Shown: in pieces, positions 37,814-47,568 of the stretch | How the letters are laid out: every line of letters starts with the position of its first letter | How positions within the stretch are numbered: position 1 is the first letter of the stretch | Assembly (NCBI GenBank): GCA_015056575.1 | Contig: SVGA01000012.1 | Location: 38,687 to 102,686, forward strand | Direction of reading: 5' to 3' | DNA: 64,000 bases | DNA from: Butyrivibrio sp. | GTDB lineage: Bacteria; Bacillota; Clostridia; Lachnospirales; Lachnospiraceae | The notes under the pieces: generated by a model | Databases searched by the model: none | The model's input: only the letters and a program-made list of their open reading frames with translations | Told to the model about the DNA's origin: nothing | Made by a program: the position numbers and the translations under genes

Positions 37814-40507
37814 TCACATTCCCAGCAGATCCCTTGCCTCGAAAGAAACCTTCAGCTTGTAGTTGCAGCGCGGGTTCTTATATTTGATCAGTACCGCCCT
37901 CTTTGACATGTTATAGTACCAGCCCCGATCCGCCTCATCAAACTGACTCTTATTCAGAAAATGCGGCAGCACGGAAACGCACTCTTCAAAAGCGCCGGGG
38001 AAGGCAGGATCGTTCACAAGGTCCTTTTCCCTGTCTTTTCCGGCATCGGCCGGATTCCCATCCCCTGCATTGACCAGGAATGTACCGTTGCTCTCCGCAA
38101 CCTTCACCCATACCTTTACCGGAGCCCGGTCCTTCTTGACCATTTCCACAAGCATGTCCTCTACAGGATTCTCGTAATCCCCTTTAGTCCTGAAATCCAC
38201 ATCCACGCTGTCATATCCGTACATGGTGATATCGGTCCTGCAGTAATTTCCCTTCTTATAAGAGTTTGTCACACCGTCATCCTCATACAGGGAAAAGGTG
38301 CTGATGGCACAGGGATCCTCTGAAAACGGCACCAGATACAGATGAAGTCCCGTCACCTTGTCCCTCTCCAGATTCATGGGCTGATTCAGGGCAAAAGGAA
38401 CAATGGCACCTTCCCTAAGGAACATGGGCACCGAGTCGAGATCTGCATGAACAGGCCCAAGCTGTCCGCCCTCATGGCGCAGGAAACCGTTGTTCATATC
38501 GTACCAGCAGCTTCCCTTGGGAAGATATACAGCCCTTGAATCAGCTCCCTCTTCCATCACAGGAGCCACCAGAATATCGCGGCCGAACATGAACTCATCA
38601 TCTATGTCACAGACATTTGTATCCCTCTGGAACTCATATACGAGGGGCCTCATGATGGGGGCTCCCGTCTTTGAAGCCTCATATTCCAGAGAATAAAGAT
38701 AAGGTGACATCCTGTACCTGAACTTTATCAGCTCACGGATAATATCGGTAATTTCAGGATACATCCAGGGTTCCGTCACCGTATTATCATCTGACGCAGA
38801 ATGAATGGAGAATCTTGGCTGGAAAATTCCCTGCTCCACCCATCTTACAAACAGCTCCATTCCCGGCACCGAGCCGGCAAAACCGCCAATATCCGCTCCC
38901 TCGTTGGGCTGGCCCGAAAGCCCCATCCCAAGGATCGTGGGAAGGTTTCCCCTAAGGCTCTCCCAGCTTGTGTAGTTGTCACCGCACCAGGTCTGCGCAT
39001 AGCGCTGAATTCCGGAAGAACCGGCTCTGCATACGGAATATGGTCTCACATCAGGGTCATGCTCAGTAATGGCTTCGTTGCTGAGCTTGCACATGATCGT
39101 TGCCATTATGGGCTTCAAAGCCCTGAGCTTTCCTCCTTTTCCGTCAAAAGAGACATTGGCATCCCCATCCAGTATCCCGTCATACTCGCAGTTATCATTC
39201 CAGATCGAATCAGCGCCAAGTCCCACCAGGCGCTCCGTAAGAAGTTTCTTCCACAACTCTCTGGCCGCTGGATCGGTAAAGTCCCAATAAGCTCCGTCTC
39301 CGCCCCACCATTTTCCGATGGCAGCCTCTGCACAGCACGCGTCTTTATCCTTAACTACTCTTGCAGAATACTCATTTCCATCATCTGTCGCCTCGCAGCA
39401 GTTCTTTTTCACAAAAGCCCCTGCCTTCTCAAATTCAGCAAACTCAGGATGAGTCAAAAGAACTCCCGGCTTCACGTTAGGTACATTCGGCGCCCCTGCT
39501 TTTGCCATGGCCCTAAAGTACCCGGCAGGATCCTTGAACCTGTCCCTGTTCCAGCAAAAGACACATCGCTTGCCATCAACTGTAGTGTACCCGGAGGACA
39601 GATGGAAGCCGTCGATGGGAATATCCTCCCTGTGCATGGTATCAATAAACTCCAGAAGCAGCTCATCGCAGTCCTTTGGAAGCTCCGCATAGTACATGGA
39701 AGATCCCTGATACCCAAGGGCTCTCTTTGGCAGAAGGGCAGGTCTTCCTGTCAGCAGAGTGTAATTGTCGATTATTCCGGAAATCTTTCCTCCGCCCAGG
39801 ATAAACATATCTATGTCACCGCCGTCAGCCCTGAAATAGCAATACCTTGGCCAGTAATTGGATTTCTCGCATCCCATATTAAATTCGGATTCATGAAAAT
39901 TGTGGTAGAACACACCGACTGCGCAGGATGACTCCCACTCCAGTTTGATATAGAAAGGAATATGCTTGTAAAGGGTATCCGCCCTGTAAGGGTCATAGCC
40001 AAAAGAGTCCGTGGCTCTCTCCCGAATAAATCTCTTGTTTTTATTAAGAGGCCCTGTCTTCTCACCAAAGCCGTAGAATACATCATCCTCATCCATGCGG
40101 GCATAGGAAACCAGTCTCCTGTTGGAATCCCTGATAAATCCCGAAAGCCCCGCCGTGGAATAGAGTACGTTTCCGCTTCTGTCCTCTACTTCAAGTTCAA
40201 AGGGGTCACAGTTCACCTTAAGCTGCAGCTTTCCCGTATTAAAAAAGATCCTGCCCTCCATCCGGACCACAGCAGGTTCAACCGGTTCAACGCGTTTTCT
40301 TTCTCCCTCGAAAAGCGGATCCAGTCTGTCCTGCCAGGCAGTTGTCATAAGAACATAGGACTCCTCGGGAAACTCCCTGTCGAAGCTTGCCCTGATACGT
40401 ATGATCTCATCGGTCAAAAAATACAGCTTTATATCCGCAGCGTCTCCTTTTAAGAGGAAAGCCCCGTCAAGCTGCGTACAGTTTTCTATTTTCCTAAGTA
40501 TCTCCAT
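37814..40507 (-). CDS. Family GH31 alpha-glycosidase
   Basis: The protein of about 897 residues has no signal peptide, so it is cytoplasmic and should split imported alpha-linked oligosaccharides. A beta-sandwich N domain (YSTAGLSGFIRDSNRRL, FYGFGEKTGPLNKNKRF) precedes the catalytic barrel. The nucleophile lies in GADSIWNDNCEYDG, the W-x-D-x-N region of GH31; the acid/base Asp is expected in QTWCGDNYTSW. A beta-sandwich C domain follows (YLPKGSCWYDMNNG). The substrate could be alpha-glucoside, alpha-xyloside or sulfoquinovoside; the motifs do not settle it. ATG 40507 has GGAGGG upstream. It is a single-gene unit. Confidence 0.92.
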   Translation of the reverse strand: MEILRKIENCTQLDGAFLLKGDAADIKLYFLTDEIIRIRASFDREFPEESYVLMTTAWQDRLDPLFEGERKRVEPVEPAVVRMEGRIFFNTGKLQLKVNCDPFELEVEDRSGNVLYSTAGLSGFIRDSNRRLVSYARMDEDDVFYGFGEKTGPLNKNKRFIRERATDSFGYDPYRADTLYKHIPFYIKLEWESSCAVGVFYHNFHESEFNMGCEKSNYWPRYCYFRADGGDIDMFILGGGKISGIIDNYTLLTGRPALLPKRALGYQGSSMYYAELPKDCDELLLEFIDTMHREDIPIDGFHLSSGYTTVDGKRCVFCWNRDRFKDPAGYFRAMAKAGAPNVPNVKPGVLLTHPEFAEFEKAGAFVKKNCCEATDDGNEYSARVVKDKDACCAEAAIGKWWGGDGAYWDFTDPAARELWKKLLTERLVGLGADSIWNDNCEYDGILDGDANVSFDGKGGKLRALKPIMATIMCKLSNEAITEHDPDVRPYSVCRAGSSGIQRYAQTWCGDNYTSWESLRGNLPTILGMGLSGQPNEGADIGGFAGSVPGMELFVRWVEQGIFQPRFSIHSASDDNTVTEPWMYPEITDIIRELIKFRYRMSPYLYSLEYEASKTGAPIMRPLVYEFQRDTNVCDIDDEFMFGRDILVAPVMEEGADSRAVYLPKGSCWYDMNNGFLRHEGGQLGPVHADLDSVPMFLREGAIVPFALNQPMNLERDKVTGLHLYLVPFSEDPCAISTFSLYEDDGVTNSYKKGNYCRTDITMYGYDSVDVDFRTKGDYENPVEDMLVEMVKKDRAPVKVWVKVAESNGTFLVNAGDGNPADAGKDREKDLVNDPAFPGAFEECVSVLPHFLNKSQFDEADRGWYYNMSKRAVLIKYKNPRCNYKLKVSFEARDLLGM

Positions 40508-40569
40508 AAAATAACCCTCCGCACCCATTATACCACCTGATGCAGAGGGTTAATCAGCACAATTATATT

Positions 40570-41076
40570 TTAGAAGCCTTCCATCCTGCGCTGTCTTCTA
40601 AGTTCACGCCTTTTCTCGGCTCCTTCCCATTCAGCTCTCTCGCTCTCGGTGCGAACGTTGAGCCCGTATGGAACAAGTACAGGTGTGTTGTCGTCATCTA
40701 TACACACTTCGGTGAGATATGCTCTGTTGAGCACATGCCTCATTCCGTTCCTTCTGTCTTCCACGTAGGTATCTACCCTGACTTCCATTGAGGTCCTGCC
40801 TACATGAGTGATCTTACCGATGATCACAATTATGTCATCCAGCTTGGCGCCCTGCTTGAACTGCATGTTGTCGATGGCTGCCGTGGTCACAGGATTTCCC
40901 GAGTGCCTTACCGCAACGATACCGGCCACCTCATCTATCCAGGACATAAGCAGTCCGCCAAAGAGCCTGTCCTCGCTGTTGATATCCGAGTACTTGATCA
41001 CCTTGGTCCACTCAGTGATGGAATCCTCCACGTTCTTATTGGCTATCTGGTGATCCACATGAAAAACTTTTCCCAT
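40570..41076 (-). CDS. Acyl-CoA thioesterase, hotdog fold
   Basis: The 168-residue protein is a YciA/BACH-type thioesterase. GGLLMSWIDEVAGIVAVRHSG holds the active-site Asp in the hotdog helix, TTAAIDNMQFKQGAKLDDIIV follows, and TSMEVRVDTYVED is the last strand. It splits acyl-CoA to free acid and CoA, which may help balance CoA pools in a butyrate former. A basic C-terminal tail (EKRRELRRQRR) is usual for the family. It begins after a short AT-rich gap and has GGAGGTAAC before ATG 41076. Confidence 0.9.
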   Translation of the reverse strand: MGKVFHVDHQIANKNVEDSITEWTKVIKYSDINSEDRLFGGLLMSWIDEVAGIVAVRHSGNPVTTAAIDNMQFKQGAKLDDIIVIIGKITHVGRTSMEVRVDTYVEDRRNGMRHVLNRAYLTEVCIDDDNTPVLVPYGLNVRTESERAEWEGAEKRRELRRQRRMEGF

Positions 41077-41162
41077 ACAGTTACCTCCGAAAGAGATTTA
41101 AATATAATACTATTTTACCTTAAACAGTCACCCTTTGCCACTAAAAACAAACTTACGCTCAT

Positions 41163-41199
41163 TCTGCAAAACGGTCCCTTGACCCGTCCCCGGGGCACA
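41163..41199. repeat. REP-like sequence, copy A
   Basis: The minus strand reads CCCCGGGGACGGGTCAAGGG followed by ACCGTTTTGCAGA. The core GGGGACGGGTyAAG occurs again at 47569-47602 and in part near 37727. It starts at the stop codon of the 42225-41203 gene, a typical place for REP-type elements. Confidence 0.5.
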
Positions 41200-41202
41200 T
41201 TC

Positions 41203-42225
41203 TTAGTTGGTGCGTCTGTCGTATGAAGTGATAACAAAGCGGGTAAAGAGGATCACCGAAGGAACGGGGTGCCTTGCGCAGAAATACAGGAGCTTTCCGG
41301 CCTTCCCGGTGATGTTGACTTTAGTATCTGCAATCTTTTTCCTGATATCCTCCCGAAGGAATACTCTTCTTACTCTTGCCACCGTGTCTTTTTCCGGGCA
41401 GCGAAGCTCGCTCCGCAGGACCACCAGGAGCATTATCACAAATTCCCGGTCCATCTGATGATCGGCGCTTAAGATTTTCTTGTCCTTAAGTATCTCGCGG
41501 AAGGTCTTGTCCGAGTGCTCAAGATTCGCAAGAAGCTTGGGATTATAGCCGTGGGACATGGAATCGAAAACCGTTCTGTAGTGATAGAAATATCCCCCCT
41601 CCATGATAACCAGTCTCTTGCAGTCGCACAGGCAGGGCAGGGTTATGTTCACATCCTCCCCCATGATGATGGAAGGATCACAGTATTTGATATTATCAAG
41701 GATAAGATTTCTGGAGATCAGCTTCATACAGCGGGACATGGTGACGGGACGAACCTCGTTACCCAGAAGGTTGTTTTTGACCTCCTCCAGTTCAGCTCCC
41801 ATGTATAGCCCCGGCTTAAGTCCCTGAGTTTCTTTTCTTTGCTCCGAAGCCTTCTCCACGATGTAGTTTGAGGATACGATCTGTCCTCCGGTAAAAGAGC
41901 TGTCGTATTGCTTATAGAGCTCCTCCAGCATTTCCTTATCTACCCAATCGTCACTGTCAATAAGGCAGATAATGTCGGTCTTTGCATCCACGACCCCGGC
42001 GATCCAGGCAGAGGTAAGTCCGCCGTTCTCCTTGTGGATGACGCGGACTCTTTTGTCCTTTGCTCCATAGGCGTCACACATCCCGGGGCTTACGCCATCA
42101 GTGGAGCCGTCGTCCACCAGAAGCACTTCAAAATCCTCAAAGGTCTGCCCCAGCACCGACTCCATGCACTGCTCAAGAAACTTTGCCGTATTGTAAACCG
42201 TGATAACCACGCTGATACTGGCCAT
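41203..42225 (-). CDS. GT2 glycosyltransferase
   Basis: A family 2 glycosyltransferase of about 340 residues: ISVVITVYNTAKFLEQCMES opening, VLLVDDGSTDG, ENGGLTSAWIAGV and the metal-binding LIDSDDW. The C-terminal part is helical and ends with a hydrophobic, basic stretch (YFCARHPVPSVILFTRFVI) that may touch the membrane. It probably adds one sugar to a surface polymer. It is transcribed alone between a thioesterase gene and a divergent small gene. GAGGAG lies 7 bases before ATG 42225; the upstream ATG 42252 has no site. Confidence 0.9.
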   Translation of the reverse strand: MASISVVITVYNTAKFLEQCMESVLGQTFEDFEVLLVDDGSTDGVSPGMCDAYGAKDKRVRVIHKENGGLTSAWIAGVVDAKTDIICLIDSDDWVDKEMLEELYKQYDSSFTGGQIVSSNYIVEKASEQRKETQGLKPGLYMGAELEEVKNNLLGNEVRPVTMSRCMKLISRNLILDNIKYCDPSIIMGEDVNITLPCLCDCKRLVIMEGGYFYHYRTVFDSMSHGYNPKLLANLEHSDKTFREILKDKKILSADHQMDREFVIMLLVVLRSELRCPEKDTVARVRRVFLREDIRKKIADTKVNITGKAGKLLYFCARHPVPSVILFTRFVITSYDRRTN

Positions 42226-42401
42226 AATAAACTCCTCGAAAATAATTTTCACTTAATTATAGTATACATGGGTCTTTAAGGCAAAAAGGCATAAAATTAA
42301 TAAAAACTTTATATTGTCATAAGGGAATATAAAGATTTATAGGGTATGATAGACCAAATGGCGAAATCGGTTAAATTGTCTGAAAGTATGGAGATGATCC
42401 T

Positions 42402-42557
42402 ATGGAAATAAATACAAATACGAGCAATAAGAAAGTGATAGATACCATCAATTACAACGGCAAATACGTGGATGTGGATGTTGTCAAGAAGAGGGCAGCC
42501 TATGCCATAGCCATGCTTATCGCCATGGCCTCCGCTGTGATCCTGTTCTTCATCTGA
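42402..42557 (+). CDS. 51-residue single-helix membrane peptide
   Basis: An ATG frame reads MEINTNTSNKKVIDTINYNG, a polar, charged 30-residue N terminus, then one hydrophobic helix (AAYAIAMLIAMASAVILFFI) to the very end. GGAGATGATCC upstream is a fair ribosome site. A strong terminator follows 19 bases after the stop, and a possible promoter (TTGTCA, 18 bases, TATAGG near 42314-42343) precedes it, so this is a complete gene unit too short for most annotation. Function unknown; such tail-anchored peptides often regulate larger membrane proteins. Confidence 0.7.
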   Translation: MEINTNTSNKKVIDTINYNGKYVDVDVVKKRAAYAIAMLIAMASAVILFFI

Positions 42558-42575
42558 AAAACCATCTTAATGATG

Positions 42576-42617
42576 AAGCTGCGAAACCGGTCACTTCCGG
42601 TCTCGCAGCTTTTTTGT
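42576..42617 (+). terminator. Strong intrinsic terminator after the 51-residue gene
   Basis: AAGCTGCGA/TCGCAGCTT (9 bp) continues as ACCGG/CCGGT with small bulges, followed by TTTTTTG on the plus strand. Confidence 0.85.
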
Positions 42618-42619
42618 TT

Positions 42620-44920
42620 TTACAGGCCCTTCTTTTCTCTGTTGTAGTTAATAAGGCATCCCGCCCGGACGATCTTTCTTTCATCCTCTGTCATGGGAGT
42701 GGTGAAAAGAGATATCTCTTTTACCGTATCACCTATAACGTAAGCCTTTATGCTCTCAGTGGAATTCTCCGCGAGGGCTTTTTTGATGCCGGGAACGTAG
42801 ATGTAACTTCCGATATCGAACATATCGGGAGCTTCCTTCATCTGGAAGGGAACCATACCCCAGTTCATAACATTGGAGCGATAACGCTTTGTGGCATACT
42901 CCTCACAGATATTTGCCAGGCCGCCGATAACGCGCTGGCAGGAAGCTGCCTGCTCACGGGCTGAGCCGTCGCCGGGCTTCTTGGCATAGACCATGGAACC
43001 GATCTCGGTCTCTGCTGCCTTAACATCCTCGTTTCCGGGGATAGTCCTTATCTTGTCAAACACAGCCTCAAGCTCGGGGCAAACCTTTGTAACGTCCTCT
43101 CCCGCAACTCTTGCCTTCTCAACCTTATCAACTTCCTTGGATCTTCCTACGTACTCGGGATCTCTTCTTGAAAGAGTAAACTCCGCAAGTCCCAGAGGAT
43201 TGGATCTGAAAGATGATGTCTCTCCTGAAGGAATGAGTTCATCGGTGGTGGTTACAGGGTCAAGGATCTTGGAGCAGACCTTAAGAAGGATGTTGTCGGT
43301 AAGTCTGCTCATTGCGGGCCAGGGTTTGATGTTGGGGCCGCTGACCAGCTCCTGACTTGTATCAGCCTTGCCAAAGCCGTAGTAGCAGCGGGCCTTGTAG
43401 GAGCTGTCATCAAACTTATACTCAGGAATATCTCCCCAGCAATCCAATGTTTCGGCGGAGGTAAGGATACCGCCGTTAACGCTGGTTGCGGCAATGGATC
43501 TTGCATCCATAAGAGCCACCGCAGCCATCTGCCCGTTACCGGGCTTTGAGCCCTCACGGTTCGGGAAGTTACGGGTTGTGTGACGGATCGAAAGGCCGTC
43601 GTGCATAGGTGTATCTCCTGCGCCAAAGCAAGGTCCGCAGAAGGCCGTTCTCACGATCACCCCTGAAGCCATAAGGTCTGTGATAAGCCCTTTCTTGGCC
43701 AGGTCCATAAATACAGGCTGGGATGAAGGATAAACAGCCAGGTTAAACTGATCGCAGCCTGTGTTCTTTCCTTTGAGGGCGTGAGATGCTTCAACAACGT
43801 TGCTGTAGTTACCGCCTGCGCAGCCTGCGATGATCCCCTGCTGTACCATAAGTCCCTTGTCGGTCACTTTATTAAGAAGGTGGAACTCGGCCTTACCCTG
43901 GGAAACCTTAGCTGCCTCTTTTTCCACGTCCGCAAGGATGTCCTTCATGTTGGCGTTGAACTCGTCGATGGTGAAGGCGTTGCTGGGATGGAAAGGAAGG
44001 GCGATCATAGGCTTGATCGTGGACAGATCAATCTCAATGACGCCGTCGTAGTAAGCAACCTCTGCAGGATTGAGCTCCTTGTAATCTGCTCCTCTTCCGT
44101 GCTCTGTAAGATATTTCTTAGTATCTTCATCTGTCCTCCAGATTGAGGAAAGACAGGTAGTCTCTGTAGTCATAACATCAACGCCGTTGCGGTAGTCGGT
44201 GTCCATGGAAGCAACGCCGGGGCCGACGAACTCCATTACCTTGTTCTTGACATAGCCGTTCTTAAATACGGCGCCGCAGATGGCGATGGCAATATCGTGA
44301 GGTCCAACGAAAGGCTGAGGCTTTCCGGTAAGATAAACCGCAACAACTCCGGGGCGAGCCACATCATAGGTGTCCTCAAGAAGCTGCTTGACCAGCTCTC
44401 CGCCGCCTTCTCCGATGGCCATGGTCCCAAGAGCTCCGTATCTGGTGTGGGAGTCAGAACCGAGGATCATCTTGCCGCACCCTGCCATCATCTCTCTCAT
44501 ATATTGATGAATAACCGCAATGTGAGGAGGAACATAGATTCCGCCATACTTCTTTGCAGCGGAAAGCCCAAACATGTGATCATCATCGTTAATTGTTCCC
44601 CCAACAGCACACAGTGAGTTGTGGCAGTTGGTGAGGACATAGGGAATCGGGAACTTCTCCATTCCCGAAGCTCTGGCGGTCTGAACGATACCAACGAAGG
44701 TGATATCGTGGGATGCCATCGCATCAAACTTTATCTTAAGCTGCTCCATGTTGCCTGAGGTGTTGTGTGCCTCCAGGATGGAGTAAGCTATAGTGCCCTT
44801 GATTGCCTCTTCCTTGGTCACATTCTTGCCAAACTCTGAAGAAAGCCTTGCCTCTTCTCCCTCGGGAACCAGGTCCGTTCCGTTTACAAGATATGCTCCT
44901 TTGTCGTACAACTTGATCAT
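42620..44920 (-). CDS. Aconitase-family hydratase (YbhJ-like)
   Basis: The 766-residue protein belongs to the aconitase superfamily and reads closest to E. coli YbhJ-type hydratases. The substrate loop [20 protein letters not shown], the cluster motif [17 protein letters not shown] and the C-terminal swivel region ([21 protein letters not shown]) are all present. It should carry a 4Fe-4S cluster and catalyse a hydration/isomerisation like citrate to isocitrate, but the true substrate is unproved; a standard aconitase is the alternative. It stands alone, ending at the terminator of the convergent small gene. An AAGGAGACC ribosome site precedes ATG 44920. Confidence 0.88.
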   Translation of the reverse strand: MIKLYDKGAYLVNGTDLVPEGEEARLSSEFGKNVTKEEAIKGTIAYSILEAHNTSGNMEQLKIKFDAMASHDITFVGIVQTARASGMEKFPIPYVLTNCHNSLCAVGGTINDDDHMFGLSAAKKYGGIYVPPHIAVIHQYMREMMAGCGKMILGSDSHTRYGALGTMAIGEGGGELVKQLLEDTYDVARPGVVAVYLTGKPQPFVGPHDIAIAICGAVFKNGYVKNKVMEFVGPGVASMDTDYRNGVDVMTTETTCLSSIWRTDEDTKKYLTEHGRGADYKELNPAEVAYYDGVIEIDLSTIKPMIALPFHPSNAFTIDEFNANMKDILADVEKEAAKVSQGKAEFHLLNKVTDKGLMVQQGIIAGCAGGNYSNVVEASHALKGKNTGCDQFNLAVYPSSQPVFMDLAKKGLITDLMASGVIVRTAFCGPCFGAGDTPMHDGLSIRHTTRNFPNREGSKPGNGQMAAVALMDARSIAATSVNGGILTSAETLDCWGDIPEYKFDDSSYKARCYYGFGKADTSQELVSGPNIKPWPAMSRLTDNILLKVCSKILDPVTTTDELIPSGETSSFRSNPLGLAEFTLSRRDPEYVGRSKEVDKVEKARVAGEDVTKVCPELEAVFDKIRTIPGNEDVKAAETEIGSMVYAKKPGDGSAREQAASCQRVIGGLANICEEYATKRYRSNVMNWGMVPFQMKEAPDMFDIGSYIYVPGIKKALAENSTESIKAYVIGDTVKEISLFTTPMTEDERKIVRAGCLINYNREKKGL

Positions 44921-44967
44921 AAATCGGTCTCCTTCACTATTGGTTTCCAGTCACAGTTAAATCAATA

Positions 44968-45459
44968 TTACACGATTGTATACAATAATGCAATTATGGT
45001 TCCAAGGAAAAGAAAGGGTGCCATGGGAAGTCCGTCCTTTACCGTCAGCCTTTTTGCCAGGATCATTATCACCGAGTAAACTGCGCTGATAATAATGCCT
45101 GCGATAAGAGCCCCGGCAACGAGGTCGCTCCCAAGATAAAGCCCCATAAGAGCCGCCATCTTAACGTCTCCCGCCCCAAGCTTTCCTCTTACAATGATAT
45201 AACAAAGAAGAAAGGCTCCCCCGGCGATCAGCGCTCCCCCGGCGCACTTTACCATAAGCCCGCGCGCCTCGTTTCCACAGGTCAAAAGAGCTATCACCAT
45301 AATAAGGAGCCACATAAAGCCCGCTATACCAAGAACCCTGTTGGGAATCCTTCTGTCCCTGTAATCCGTATAGGCAAGAATAGCCATGACCACCGTAATA
45401 ACGATAGCCATGGCTGTCTGTATATAATTGATAGTTATCAGATCCAAAAACGCTCTCAT
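44968..45459 (-). CDS. Type IV prepilin peptidase family (A24) protein
   Basis: The 163-residue polytopic protein has the two catalytic aspartates of A24 peptidases: one in YTDYRDRRIPN and one in KLGAGDVKMAALMGLYLG (GxGD). About five to six membrane helices cover the chain. The short length without the N-terminal methylase domain resembles CpaA/TadV peptidases of Tad pilus systems. No pilin gene is visible nearby. Its start overlaps the stop of the cyclic-nucleotide-binding gene by 4 bases (ATGA), so the two proteins are made together. Confidence 0.9.
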   Translation of the reverse strand: MRAFLDLITINYIQTAMAIVITVVMAILAYTDYRDRRIPNRVLGIAGFMWLLIMVIALLTCGNEARGLMVKCAGGALIAGGAFLLCYIIVRGKLGAGDVKMAALMGLYLGSDLVAGALIAGIIISAVYSVIMILAKRLTVKDGLPMAPFLFLGTIIALLYTIV

Positions 45460-45944
45460 ACTCTGTAATTGATCGTACCGGTTCCGAGCCCCGGATTCTT
45501 CATGCCGGAGGCATTATACTTGGCAAACTGCTTGGCAAAATATCCCGAAAAATCTTTCAGGTAGGCATTATTCTTGGAGGCCTCAAGATCCTTGATATAC
45601 ATATCCATTCCGTATTTAAAGCCGTACATGGACTCGGCCATGTGCCGCATGATCCTGTAGACATCCGAATGATTCTTCAGAATGAATTCATCGATATCCG
45701 CCTCGGTCACCCTCATAAGCAGCATTTCCGAATAGGCCACAACGGTATATATTGAAGGCTTGCCCCCGGAAAGAAGCCCCATCTCACCGAAATAGTCATC
45801 CTTGGACTTGATGCCAAGGATAGCCTCATTTTCAGTTCCATAGCCGATGTAGAGCTCGGCATTTCCTGATATGATCTTGTACATATCCATATTGGCTTCG
45901 CCTTCTTTTATTATCACACTGCCTTCGGGAACCCGGATCATCAT
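45456..45944 (-). CDS. Cyclic-nucleotide-binding-domain protein without HTH
   Basis: The 162-residue protein is a single Crp-type cNMP-binding barrel (PEGSVIIKEGEANMDMYKII, SGNAELYIG) followed by helices. The phosphate-binding cassette reads FGEMGLLSGGKPSIYTVVA; the conserved Arg that holds the cyclic phosphate is not in place, so the ligand may be missing or different. No DNA-binding HTH follows; the C terminus is helical. It is translationally coupled to the prepilin peptidase gene, hinting at post-translational control of pilus processing (inference). GGAGG lies before ATG 45944. Confidence 0.85.
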   Translation of the reverse strand: MMIRVPEGSVIIKEGEANMDMYKIISGNAELYIGYGTENEAILGIKSKDDYFGEMGLLSGGKPSIYTVVAYSEMLLMRVTEADIDEFILKNHSDVYRIMRHMAESMYGFKYGMDMYIKDLEASKNNAYLKDFSGYFAKQFAKYNASGMKNPGLGTGTINYRV

Positions 45945-46022
45945 AGGCTTTTCCTCCTTAACTGATTACAGGCCGAAACTACACTTATAATAATAGCATA
46001 TTCTATGCTACAATTGCTTATC

Positions 46023-46856
46023 ATGAATATAATGGAAATCACTGATATAAACTCATCTGAACTTGATATATACTACAGGCTCCCGGAAAGGCAGCTTCTT
46101 ACCATCAACGAACCGGCGCCGGGGATCTTCATCGCCGAGAGCTTCAAGGTTATTGAAAGAGCCCTGACCGCAGGATTCAAGCCAATTTCTGCCCTTGTGG
46201 AAAAGAGAAGTCTGCCGGCCCTTGAGATGCTCCTAAAGGAAAAGTCCGTCCCGGCTTCTGACTTTCCCATTTACACCGCCACCGGGAAGGTTCTGGATTC
46301 CATGACGGGATATCACCTCACCGGGGGATGTCTTTGCGCAATGGAAAGAAGAGAGCTCTTTTCCCCGGTAGATATACTTAAAAGCTCAAGGCGCATCGCA
46401 TTTCTTGAGAACATTATGAACCCCACCAATGTGGGGGCCATCTTCCGGTCTGCTGCCGCCCTTGGCATGGACGCAGTTCTTCTTACAAGATCCTGCTCCG
46501 ACCCGCTGTACCGCCGCTCCATCAGGGTCAGCATGGGGACCGTTTTCCGGATCCCCTGGGCTTTTATCGATTCAAAGAACGTTCTCTGGCCCAATGATGG
46601 CATAGAGCTTCTTCACGAAAACGGATTCAAGCTGGCCTCCATGGCCCTGAGAAATGAGTCCGTTGATATAAACGATCCTATCCTTAAGAGCGAGGAAAGG
46701 CTTGTGGTTGCCCTTGGCTCAGAAGGTGAAGGTCTTTTGCCCGAAACCATTTCAAAAAGCGACTACGTCATCAAGATCCCCATGTTCCACGACGTGGATT
46801 CTCTAAACGTAGCCGCCGCAAGTGCACTGGCATTCTGGGAGCTTGGGAAGGTCTGA
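46023..46856 (+). CDS. TrmH/SpoU-family RNA 2'-O-methyltransferase
   Basis: The protein of about 277 residues has a small N-terminal RNA-binding part and a C-terminal SPOUT knot domain: ENIMNPTNVGAIFRSAAALG (motif 1 with catalytic Asn/Arg), VALGSEGEGLLPE (motif 2) and IKIPMFHDVDSLNVAAASALAFWE (motif 3). It should methylate ribose in rRNA or tRNA. No ribosome site is seen before ATG 46023 or 46032. An extended -10 box (TGCTACAAT, ending 46014) would place the transcript start at about 46021, so the mRNA may be leaderless. Confidence 0.92.
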   Translation: MNIMEITDINSSELDIYYRLPERQLLTINEPAPGIFIAESFKVIERALTAGFKPISALVEKRSLPALEMLLKEKSVPASDFPIYTATGKVLDSMTGYHLTGGCLCAMERRELFSPVDILKSSRRIAFLENIMNPTNVGAIFRSAAALGMDAVLLTRSCSDPLYRRSIRVSMGTVFRIPWAFIDSKNVLWPNDGIELLHENGFKLASMALRNESVDINDPILKSEERLVVALGSEGEGLLPETISKSDYVIKIPMFHDVDSLNVAAASALAFWELGKV

Positions 46857-46872
46857 ACCCGGCACCGGATGC

Positions 46873-47544
46873 TTAGGGCGCTGTCGGGTACTTCTCCGGG
46901 TCGTTTTCCTCTTTCTCGATCCTTTGGATATGCTCCCATGCCTCGTCGTCTATCTCTCTTCCGGCAAAATGCTTGTTACGGTCTTCTTCCGTGATCTTTC
47001 TGATAACCCTGCAGGGATTTCCTGCCGCAATGGTCCAGGCGGGAACGTCCTTCAAGACCACGGAACCTGCTCCGATAACAGCATTATCGCCGATGGTCAC
47101 GCCGGGGCAGATCACAACATTGCCGCCTATCCAGACATTATTGCCTATGGTGACGTCGATTCCATACTCATATCTTGAATTCCTTGTTGCAGGGTGAACC
47201 GGGTGGCCGGCTGTATAGATCGAAACGTTAGGTGCAATCTGTACGTTGTCCCCTATCCTGATCATGCCAACATCAAGCATGGTACAGTTATAGTTTGCAA
47301 AAAAGTTCTTTCCCACTTCAATGTGAGTGCCATAGTCACAGTAAAAGGGCGGATTCACGAATGTGTCCTCATGGGATTTGCCAAACAGCTTATTGATGAT
47401 CCCTGTAATGGCCGCAAAATCCGATCTGTCTGCGCAATTAAGCTCCTGAGTGAGCTTTCTGGCAATCTTCTGCTCCTCAAACACCTCCTCATCCGAGATG
47501 TAAACCATTTCATTGTCTCTTCTTTCAATATTGCTCATTTTCAT
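46873..47544 (-). CDS. Maltose/galactoside O-acetyltransferase family protein
   Basis: The 223-residue protein is a left-handed beta-helix acetyltransferase of the LacA/Maa type. An N-terminal helical maltose-acetyltransferase part is followed by hexapeptide repeats (VGMIRIGDNVQIAPNVSIYT, then DVTIGNNVWIGGNVVICPG, VTIGDNAVIGAGSVV). The catalytic His lies in YTAGHPVHP. It moves acetyl from acetyl-CoA to a sugar hydroxyl, generally seen as detoxification of unused sugars. It is convergent with the methylase gene with a 16-base gap. GGGGAG precedes ATG 47544. Confidence 0.9.
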   Translation of the reverse strand: MKMSNIERRDNEMVYISDEEVFEEQKIARKLTQELNCADRSDFAAITGIINKLFGKSHEDTFVNPPFYCDYGTHIEVGKNFFANYNCTMLDVGMIRIGDNVQIAPNVSIYTAGHPVHPATRNSRYEYGIDVTIGNNVWIGGNVVICPGVTIGDNAVIGAGSVVLKDVPAWTIAAGNPCRVIRKITEEDRNKHFAGREIDDEAWEHIQRIEKEENDPEKYPTAP

Positions 47545-47568
47545 AGTATTTGCTCTCCCCTATGGATC

